NCBI GenBank assembly: GCA_938004015.1
Contig: CALKWU010000032.1
Coordinates: 1-46,603 of the forward strand
Direction of reading: 5' to 3'
From: an uncultured Oceanobacillus sp.
GTDB lineage: Bacteria; Bacillota; Bacilli; Bacillales; Amphibacillaceae
Length of the DNA stretch: 46,603 nucleotides
Every line of letters starts with the position of its first letter. Position 1 is the stretch's first letter. The translations under genes were made by a program, and so were the position numbers. This document shows positions 40,845-46,603 of the stretch, in pieces. Below the pieces are notes generated by a model, which saw only the letters and a program-made list of their open reading frames with translations, was not told the origin of the DNA and searched no databases.

Positions 40845-40875
40845 TCGACACGGGATTGATTTTTCCTTCCGTTCC

Positions 40876-40906
40876 AAAATAAAAAGCAGCTATTTATTTA
40901 GCTGCT
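40876..40906 (-). terminator. Terminator of spoIVA
   Basis: AGCAGCTA and TAGCTGCT pair around a six-base loop and are followed by T-rich DNA on the minus strand. The hairpin includes the spoIVA stop codon. Confidence 0.85.
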
Positions 40907-42383
40907 ATAAAATGATGGCCAATAAGCCTCCGGAACCTTCGTTGATGATCCGTTCCAGCGTGTCCTTCAATTTATATCTGGCGTTTTCCGGCATCAATGA
41001 AATTTTTCCTTGTATCCCTTCCCGGACGATGGAACTCAATGACCTGCCGAATATGTCCGACTCCCAAATCGATAAAGGATCATCCTCAAAATCTTGCATT
41101 AAATATCTCACCAGTTCCTCGCTCTGTTTTTCGGTTCCGATGATGGGGGCAAACTCCGATTCCACTTCCACCCGGATCATATGGATCGATGGGGCGACCG
41201 CTTTCAATCGGACGCCGAATCTCGTCCCTTGACGAATGATTTCCGGTTCGTCGAGGATCATATCTTGGACACTCGGTGCTGCGATGCCATAACCCGTCTG
41301 TTTGACCATTTGGAGGGCACTGGCGATTTGGTCATACTCCCTTTTCGCATGGGTGAATTCTTGCATCAATTCCAACAAATGGTCTTTCCCACGGATTTCT
41401 TCCCCGACGATTTCTTTTAAAATTTCATCATACAATTCCGGAGGTGCGTGCAAATCGATTTCAGCGATACCTTCACCCATTTCCATACCGGCGAGATTCG
41501 CCCTTTCGATATGTTCGTATTCAGTGAATGTAGATACGATTTGATCGACGTCTCGCAATCTTTTGATATTTTTTACCGTAGACTTAATCGCTTCTTGGTA
41601 ATTTTCCCGCAACCAATGATTTTCCTTCAAAACCATGACCCAACTCGGCAAGTTCACATTGACTTCCAACACCGGAAATTCGAATAATGCTTCACGAAGG
41701 ATGTTGTAAACGTCGTGTTCGGTCATATTTTCCACACTGACTGCCAGAACAGGGATGTCGTACTTTTCCATCAATTCTTGCCGTAAAAATTCGGTTTCCG
41801 CACTTGTCGGTCGTACGGAATTGACAATCATGATGAACGGCTTGCCGACATCTTTCAATTCCTCAATGACTTTTTCTTCCGCTTCTTCGTAATCGGAACG
41901 CGGTATTTCTCCGATCGTTCCATCTGTCGTCACGACGATTCCTATCGTAGAATGCTCTTGGATCACTTTTCGGGTTCCGATTTCCGCCGCATCATGAAAA
42001 GGGATCGGCTCCTCATACCATGGCGTATGGATCATTCTCGGACCGTTTTCATCCTCAAACCCTTTTGCTCCTTCGACTGCATAACCGACACAATCTACGA
42101 GTCTTACATTCACATCAAGCCCTTCATCAACATGGACGGTTACGGCTTGATTCGGTACGAATTTCGGCTCTGTCGTCATGATGGTTTTTCCTGCGGCACT
42201 TTGCGGCAACTCATCAAGAGCCCTTGATTTGTCGCTATCATCAACAATGTTCGGCAACACGACAAGCTCCATGAAACGTTTGATGAAAGTAGATTTTCCG
42301 GTACGGACAGCTCCGACAATCCCGAGATATATATCTCCATTTGTCCGTTTAGAAATATCTTTAAAAAGATCGATTTTCTCCAA
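40905..42383 (-). CDS. spoIVA: Stage IV sporulation protein A (coat morphogenetic ATPase)
   Basis: A 492-residue ATPase that polymerises on the forespore surface to form the basement layer of the spore coat. Walker A, GAVRTGKST, spans 24-32 with K30 at the same place as in B. subtilis. The TRAFAC-like N-terminal domain, the middle domain and the strongly conserved C-terminus (VREGIQGKISLMPENARYKL to GLLAIIL) are intact. TTG at 42383 is chosen since GGGAGGG lies six bases before it and the length then equals the B. subtilis protein. A sigma-E-like promoter precedes it. Marks the organism as an endospore former. Confidence 0.98.
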   Translation of the reverse strand: MEKIDLFKDISKRTNGDIYLGIVGAVRTGKSTFIKRFMELVVLPNIVDDSDKSRALDELPQSAAGKTIMTTEPKFVPNQAVTVHVDEGLDVNVRLVDCVGYAVEGAKGFEDENGPRMIHTPWYEEPIPFHDAAEIGTRKVIQEHSTIGIVVTTDGTIGEIPRSDYEEAEEKVIEELKDVGKPFIMIVNSVRPTSAETEFLRQELMEKYDIPVLAVSVENMTEHDVYNILREALFEFPVLEVNVNLPSWVMVLKENHWLRENYQEAIKSTVKNIKRLRDVDQIVSTFTEYEHIERANLAGMEMGEGIAEIDLHAPPELYDEILKEIVGEEIRGKDHLLELMQEFTHAKREYDQIASALQMVKQTGYGIAAPSVQDMILDEPEIIRQGTRFGVRLKAVAPSIHMIRVEVESEFAPIIGTEKQSEELVRYLMQDFEDDPLSIWESDIFGRSLSSIVREGIQGKISLMPENARYKLKDTLERIINEGSGGLLAIIL

Positions 42384-42444
42384 AGAAATCCCTCCCAATC
42401 CTATGAACTATTGTCCAGACAAAAAAATATTACTTGACACTACC

Positions 42445-42472
42445 AGTCTATGATGTTGTCCCAACGTTATGC
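42445..42472 (-). promoter_or_regulatory. Sigma-E-like promoter of spoIVA
   Basis: Minus strand GCATAAC and CATAGACT are separated by 13 bases. The -10 differs by one base from the sigma-E form CATACA(A/C)T. spoIVA of B. subtilis is transcribed by sigma-E in the mother cell. Confidence 0.6.
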
Positions 42473-42544
42473 ATGATTCCGAGAAAGCAGTTGCAGTGGA
42501 ATTTTTTTGCTAATTTAGGTAGATGGAAAAAATAAACATGAATG

Positions 42545-42579
42545 CAAAAAACCCTTGCAACAATATATGTCGCAAGGGT
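42545..42579 (-). terminator. Terminator of yphE-yphF
   Basis: ACCCTTGC and GCAAGGGT pair, with a T run on the minus strand, 20 bases after the yphF stop. Confidence 0.85.
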
Positions 42580-42600
42580 ATCCATTTATGCCTCTTCAAT

Positions 42601-43323
42601 CTATTCTTCCATAAAGACGGGTTCTCCGTCTTTTACCGTGTACGGCAAAGAATACGTAGGAGCGAATGGGGTGTGATCCGTCAAAAGATAGCGGATGTCA
42701 TCCCCTTCTTCATAGTCATGTTCATATTCATTCAATGCACGTTGCAAATCTTTCCGGTAATCGATATAAAGATTTCCGTAAACGTCCATGATGATAGGCA
42801 AATGTTCTTTACTATATGGACTAACGACAGTTGGCGGTTCGTCCATTTTCAGCTTCTCGTAGTCGACGAGATAAATGCCTTCCTCAACCTTTTCACCAAA
42901 TGGCGGATACGTATGCTCCTGTCTGAACGCTTCCAAGCGGATATAAACGCTCCGGAGGGCTTCCGTGACTCGCAAATCGATCAACTTCACCGTCGGATCT
43001 TCTTCCGGTGTAATCAAAATATATTGATAAAAACCGCCATTTTCAAAAGCGTTTCCCGGAATTTCCGCAATTGCATTCTGGTCTTTCAATAATTTGAAAT
43101 CGATCAAATATTTTTCAAAAATCGGCGTATCACTTGGTTTTGTCCGAATCGGCAATAATCCGTCCGTCTGCTCCTGATATGAATCGACTGCAGCTTGAAC
43201 CATTTCCAGTTGCGTTTCATGGGGGACTTGATTTTCCACACGTTCACTATCCGGATACAAACATCCTGTCAACAAAAAAAGGAATGACACAAGAACCATG
43301 GTTTTTATGTAATGAAATTTCAA
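42601..43323 (-). CDS. yphF: YphF-like lipoprotein
   Basis: A 240-residue lipoprotein. The signal peptide ends in the lipobox LLTGC (cysteine at about residue 21), so it should be anchored outside the membrane. The mature part has a helical N-terminal region and a mixed fold with DVYGNLYIDYRKDL; function unknown. TTG at 43323 is chosen because AGGAGG lies seven bases before it; no ATG gives the signal peptide. It is co-transcribed with yphE upstream and sits beside spoIVA as in B. subtilis. Confidence 0.85.
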   Translation of the reverse strand: MKFHYIKTMVLVSFLFLLTGCLYPDSERVENQVPHETQLEMVQAAVDSYQEQTDGLLPIRTKPSDTPIFEKYLIDFKLLKDQNAIAEIPGNAFENGGFYQYILITPEEDPTVKLIDLRVTEALRSVYIRLEAFRQEHTYPPFGEKVEEGIYLVDYEKLKMDEPPTVVSPYSKEHLPIIMDVYGNLYIDYRKDLQRALNEYEHDYEEGDDIRYLLTDHTPFAPTYSLPYTVKDGEPVFMEE

Positions 43324-43345
43324 TGCTAAGCCTCCTGACAACTAA

Positions 43346-43543
43346 CTACCTGGTGGGACCTGTGAAGACGATGAAAATGATGATGATGGCACCTGAGATC
43401 AAACTTATATATGCCAATAAGGAAACGATGCCGGCAAGCAAGCCCTTCAATTTCCTTCTGCTTAACCAAATAAGACCCATCGCCAGAAACAACAATAACA
43501 TGCCGGCAAAGGATATGTACATTTTGAGCATGGATAAACTCAT
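43346..43543 (-). CDS. yphE: YphE family small membrane protein (DUF2768)
   Basis: A 65-residue protein with two membrane helices separated by a basic turn (LSRRKLKG). Length and position before yphF match B. subtilis YphE, function unknown. AGAGGTGA precedes the ATG. An extended -10 promoter lies about 50 bases upstream. Confidence 0.85.
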   Translation of the reverse strand: MSLSMLKMYISFAGMLLLFLAMGLIWLSRRKLKGLLAGIVSLLAYISLISGAIIIIFIVFTGPTR

Positions 43544-43589
43544 TGGATTTTCACCTCTAAATCGATAAAGTCCGTTTGAATCAAACTAT

Positions 43590-43598
43590 ATTATAACA
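43590..43598 (-). promoter_or_regulatory. Extended -10 promoter of yphE-yphF
   Basis: Minus strand TGTTATAAT (TATAAT at 43590-43595) in the spoVIF-yphE gap; no good -35. Confidence 0.5.
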
Positions 43599-43638
43599 TA
43601 AGGCGGTTGGTAAATTATATTAAAATGGCTGCGAGAAG

Positions 43639-43675
43639 AAAAAATCCGGGATGGAAGGGGCTCACTCCATCCCGG
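43639..43675 (-). terminator. Terminator of spoVIF
   Basis: CCGGGATGGA and TCCATCCCGG pair with a ten-base loop and a T run on the minus strand. It lies about 100 bases after the spoVIF stop. Confidence 0.9.
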
Positions 43676-43776
43676 TCGACTAGATAATACCCATGCAGGC
43701 TCTATCCATGAATGCTTGTGCGATTTATTCTATGCGAGAATTTTCTTTTCTGCATCCTCATCTGCCTAATAACAGA

Positions 43777-44037
43777 TTAGTCATCAAAGAATTGATCCAT
43801 ATTTTGCGAATTCAAAGGGATGTTTTTCTTGATGACAGCTTCGACGATTTTATCTTCTTTTTCTTTTGAAATCGGTTTGTTCGCTAGTCTCGACAGCTGT
43901 CGGATCAAATTGCGAACCGTACGTTCATCGTTGAAATCAGCATGTTTGACGGAGTCTGCAACTTTGAAAATCTCATCAGGTGTTATATCGGCTTTTTCTT
44001 GGATTTTATCGAATATACCTTTATGGAAATGATTCAC
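43777..44037 (-). CDS. spoVIF: Stage VI sporulation protein F
   Basis: An 86-residue helical protein. The pattern VADSVKHADFNDERTVRNLIRQLSRLANKPISKEKEDKIVEAVI follows the SpoVIF family, which is needed for late coat assembly and germination properties. GTG at 44037 follows AAGGAGG at seven bases. In B. subtilis the gene is elsewhere; here it follows gpsA and has a sigma-K-like promoter in the 62-base gap. Ends at a strong terminator. Confidence 0.88.
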   Translation of the reverse strand: MNHFHKGIFDKIQEKADITPDEIFKVADSVKHADFNDERTVRNLIRQLSRLANKPISKEKEDKIVEAVIKKNIPLNSQNMDQFFDD

Positions 44038-44067
44038 CGCATATCCTCCTTGCTCGTTGATTCAACA

Positions 44068-44094
44068 TAGTATATGCGGGGAATCTTATTGCGT
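44068..44094 (-). promoter_or_regulatory. Sigma-K-like promoter of spoVIF
   Basis: Minus strand AC, 16 bases, then CATATACTA fits the sigma-K form AC-N16-CATANNNTA. The predicted start leaves a short leader before the ribosome binding site. SpoVIF expression is sigma-K dependent in B. subtilis. Confidence 0.55.
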
Positions 44095-44099
44095 GTGGT

Positions 44100-45134
44100 T
44101 CAGGAATAGAGTTCTTTGATCAATTGTTCCAATCCTGCCATTTCTTCACGCTTATCGCGGTTCATCAATTCACTGACGATTTCTTTAGGCTTTTTGTTTT
44201 CGAATAAAATCTCATAAATGCCTGTTGTGATCGGCATGTCGACTTTTTGCTTTTTGGCGATTTGATATGCGGCTCTAACCGTCCGTACACCTTCGACGAC
44301 CATGCCCATTTCTTCAAGGATATCGTCGAGTTTATGGCCTTTTCCCAATAAATTTCCCGCTCGCCAATTTCGACTATGGACGCTGGTGCACGTCACAATG
44401 AGATCTCCGACTCCGGACAAACCGAGGAAACTGATCGGGTTCGCCCCCATCGACGTCCCCAATCGGGTGATTTCCGCCAACCCTCTTGTGATTAAAGCGG
44501 CTTTTGCATTATCGCCGAAACCTAACCCATCCGATATACCTGCACCGAGGGCGATGATGTTTTTCAGAGCACCACCCAATTCAATTCCTAATACGTCCTG
44601 ACTCGTATATACTCTGAACGTATCGCTGTTGAACAAATCTTGCGCATGGATACTACGTTCAATGTTTTTCGATGCGACCGTTACAGTAGTGGGATGCCGA
44701 AGTGCCACTTCTTCTGCATGACTAGGTCCGGACAACACGACGATGTCTTCATATGGATACGATGGTAATTCTTCCGCAATCATTTCCGAGACGCGTTTTA
44801 AAGTGACCGGTTCGATCCCTTTTGTCGCATGGATGATCGTTATGTTTTCCGGAATGATTCCGTCCAAAGCCCGGGCGACTTCCCGGATCGCTTTTGCCGG
44901 AACAACGATGACAATCGCTTCCACGTCACGGACCGTTTCCTGTAAATCGGCAAAAGCTTGGATACCGTCCGGCAATATGACATCCAAATAATGCTCATTC
45001 CGACGTGTTTTATTGATCTCTTCCACTTGTTCCGGCCGGTAACTCCATAGTTTCACTTCATGTCCATTATCGGCCAAGACGATACTTAAAGCAGTGCCCC
45101 AACTGCCTGCACCTAATACGGCTACTTTCTTCAT
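44100..45134 (-). CDS. gpsA: Glycerol-3-phosphate dehydrogenase [NAD(P)+]
   Basis: A 344-residue enzyme reducing dihydroxyacetone phosphate to sn-glycerol 3-phosphate for phospholipids. The nucleotide motif VLGAGSWGTALS begins at residue 6; the catalytic lysine lies in GGALKNIIALGAG and the substrate residues in SRNWRAG. ATG 45134 has GAGGAGGGGG upstream; the earlier frame to 45173 overlaps der. It follows der by 19 bases. Confidence 0.97.
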   Translation of the reverse strand: MKKVAVLGAGSWGTALSIVLADNGHEVKLWSYRPEQVEEINKTRRNEHYLDVILPDGIQAFADLQETVRDVEAIVIVVPAKAIREVARALDGIIPENITIIHATKGIEPVTLKRVSEMIAEELPSYPYEDIVVLSGPSHAEEVALRHPTTVTVASKNIERSIHAQDLFNSDTFRVYTSQDVLGIELGGALKNIIALGAGISDGLGFGDNAKAALITRGLAEITRLGTSMGANPISFLGLSGVGDLIVTCTSVHSRNWRAGNLLGKGHKLDDILEEMGMVVEGVRTVRAAYQIAKKQKVDMPITTGIYEILFENKKPKEIVSELMNRDKREEMAGLEQLIKELYS

Positions 45135-45153
45135 AAATCCCCCTCCTCGTACT

Positions 45154-46464
45154 TTACTGGCGCTTCCTGACAAAAATGTTGATTGGTGTACCGGTAAAGT
45201 CGAACGCTTCTCTTATTTTGTTTTCTAAAAAACGTTTATAGGAATAATGCATCAATTCCGGATCATTGACAAAGACAACAAATGTCGGAGGTTTTACGGA
45301 GACTTGGGTCGTATAAAAAATTTTCAAACGTCTCCCTTTATACGTAGGTGTCGGATTGACGGCCAAAGCATCCATGATGACATCATTCAATAAATTCGTC
45401 GGAATCCGTCTCACATGGCTTTCACTCGCCACATTCACAACAGGTAAGAGCGTATGCAGTCTTTTCTTCGTTTTCGCAGATAAAAACACGATTGGCGCAT
45501 AATCGAGAAACTGGAATTGTTCTCTAATCTCTTTTTCAAATTCTTGCATCGCTTTTTCATCGGAGTCGACCGTATCCCATTTATTCACAACAATGATGAC
45601 TGCCCGCCCTTCTTCATGGGCATAACCGGCGATTCGTTTATCTTGTTCAATGATGCCGGTTTCCGCATCGAGAAGCACGAGCACGACATCTGAACGTTCG
45701 ATGGCTTTCAACGCACGTAACACACTATATTTTTCCGTCGTTTCATAAACTTTTCCGCGTTTCCGCATACCTGCCGTATCGATGATGACATAGTCTTGAC
45801 CATCGATGGAAAAAGGCGTGTCCACCGCATCCCGGGTTGTACCGGCAATGTCACTGACAATGACCCGCTCTTCGTTCAAAATGGCGTTCACTAATGAAGA
45901 TTTCCCTACATTCGGCCGGCCGATCAAACTGAAGTAAATCGTTTCGTCATCATCTTCCGGAACTTCTCGAGTCGGAAAATGTTTGAAAACTTCATCCAAT
46001 AAATCACCCAAACCTATTCCATGAGTGCCGGAAATGGGAAACGGTTCGCCAAATCCAAGAGAGTAGTATTCGTATATGTTTTGCCGCATTTCAGGATTAT
46101 CCATTTTGTTTACGCCTAAAACGACCGGTTTGTCCGATTTGAAAAGGAGTCGAGCCACCTCTTCGTCAGCCGCAGTGATGCCTTCTTTTCCATCGACGAG
46201 GAAAATGATGACATCCGCTTCATCTATCGCAATTTCCGCTTGTTCACGCATTTTGACAAGCAACGGCTCGTCTCCGGATTCAATTCCACCCGTATCGATG
46301 AGATTGAATTCTTGGTTGAGCCATTCTGCTTTCGCATAAATCCGGTCACGGGTAACACCTGGAACATCTTCGACAATCGATATCCTCTCACCGACAAGCC
46401 GGTTGAATATGGTTGATTTGCCGACATTCGGCCTTCCTACAATTGCAACTGTTGATCTGCTCAT
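45154..46464 (-). CDS. der: Ribosome-associated GTPase Der (EngA)
   Basis: A 436-residue tandem GTPase needed for 50S ribosome assembly. The first G domain begins GRPNVGKSTIFNRLVG with DTGG and NKMD; the second has GRPNVGKSSLVNAIL, DTAG and NKWD; a KH-like domain closes the protein. ATG 46464 follows GAAGGGAAA. It is preceded by a good promoter and followed by gpsA. Confidence 0.98.
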   Translation of the reverse strand: MSRSTVAIVGRPNVGKSTIFNRLVGERISIVEDVPGVTRDRIYAKAEWLNQEFNLIDTGGIESGDEPLLVKMREQAEIAIDEADVIIFLVDGKEGITAADEEVARLLFKSDKPVVLGVNKMDNPEMRQNIYEYYSLGFGEPFPISGTHGIGLGDLLDEVFKHFPTREVPEDDDETIYFSLIGRPNVGKSSLVNAILNEERVIVSDIAGTTRDAVDTPFSIDGQDYVIIDTAGMRKRGKVYETTEKYSVLRALKAIERSDVVLVLLDAETGIIEQDKRIAGYAHEEGRAVIIVVNKWDTVDSDEKAMQEFEKEIREQFQFLDYAPIVFLSAKTKKRLHTLLPVVNVASESHVRRIPTNLLNDVIMDALAVNPTPTYKGRRLKIFYTTQVSVKPPTFVVFVNDPELMHYSYKRFLENKIREAFDFTGTPINIFVRKRQ

Positions 46465-46506
46465 GAAAGATTTCCCTTCTTCCAAATTCTTTTCATTACT
46501 GCATTC

Positions 46507-46535
46507 ATTCTAGCAAAATCAACCCACGATAACAA
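46507..46535 (-). promoter_or_regulatory. Sigma-A promoter of der-gpsA
   Basis: Minus strand TTGTTA and TAGAAT are exactly 17 bases apart with TGC before the -10 (extended). Predicted start near 46500, about 35 bases before the der ATG. Confidence 0.7.
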
Positions 46536-46558
46536 TTTTTAACAAGAAGCGGTTTGTG

Positions 46559-46603
46559 TCAAGCTTTTCTCGGTACCGTAATGGCACCAATATTTTGAGC
46601 ACT
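46559..46603 (-). CDS. Possible 3' end of an unidentified gene
   Basis: The minus strand is open from the right edge through 14 codons ending AITVPRKA and a TGA. The composition looks coding and the next gene's promoter follows, but 14 residues are too few to identify the protein. Confidence 0.35.
   Translation of the reverse strand, partial: SAQNIGAITVPRKA

Noticed and set aside
1..46603. CRISPR arrays, insertion sequences, prophage genes, tRNA or rRNA genes
   Set aside because: I looked for regular direct repeats, transposase or integrase motifs and tRNA-like ends and found none.

Overview
This is an ordinary-looking piece of chromosome from a low-to-mid G+C, endospore-forming Bacillales bacterium. 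Evidence for the lineage is the near-continuous synteny with the Bacillus subtilis der-gpsA-spoIVA-hbs-mtrB-hepST-aro-qcr-dapB-cca-birA-dinG-asnS-nth-ponA-recU-gpsB-rnpB-ypsC block, the spore genes spoIVA and spoVIF, a menaquinol bc complex with a cytochrome b/c fusion, a type-B RNase P RNA and strong GGAGG ribosome binding sites. The missing trp, pan, bshB1, mtrA, ypoC and ypmA genes and the presence of a b(o/a)3 oxidase suggest a Planococcaceae-like lineage rather than B. subtilis itself; that placement is inference. Almost all genes lie on the minus strand. I see no insertion sequence, prophage, CRISPR array, tRNA or rRNA.

Layout from left to right. At 1-1000 is the 3' part of a + strand terminal oxidase subunit I, ending at a bidirectional terminator. 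At 1043-5800 (minus) are an M32 carboxypeptidase, the rRNA methyltransferase YpsC, rnpB, the division regulator gpsB, cytidine deaminase, YppE and a small coiled-coil protein. At 6063-9377 (plus) are recU and the class A penicillin-binding protein ponA. At 9419-13886 (minus) are nth, dnaD, asnS, aspB and ypmB. At 14191-22001 (minus) are dinG, birA, cca, bshA, mgsA, dapB and the MazG-like ypjD. At 22165-23034 (plus) is a YitT-family membrane protein. At 23134-29410 (minus) are a YugP-like zinc protease, a short ypjB-like gene, ypjA, qcrC, qcrB, qcrA, ypiF, ypiB and ypiA. At 29588-36602 (minus) are aroA, tyrA, hisC, aroH, aroB, aroC and cheR. At 36776-40579 (minus) are ndk, hepT, menG, hepS, mtrB and hbs. 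At 40905-46464 (minus) are spoIVA, yphF, yphE, spoVIF, gpsA and der.

The genes work together in a few themes. HepS/HepT and MenG complete menaquinone, which feeds the QcrABC complex and the terminal oxidase. The aroC-aroB-aroH-hisC-tyrA-aroA cluster runs from dehydroquinate to chorismate and on to prephenate and tyrosine, with tightly overlapping stop and start codons. RecU, PonA and GpsB link chromosome segregation to septal wall synthesis. SpoIVA and SpoVIF act in spore coat assembly, and each has a promoter resembling a sporulation sigma factor site.

No clearly new system is visible. The points most worth a second look are the stacked inverted repeats upstream of recU, the permuted inverted repeat and possible 50-residue gene between dinG and ypmB, the shortened YpjB, the mtrB (TRAP) gene kept without local trp genes, and a possible AT-rich small gene between spoIVA and hbs. 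Start codons were chosen from ribosome binding sites, and several are TTG or GTG.
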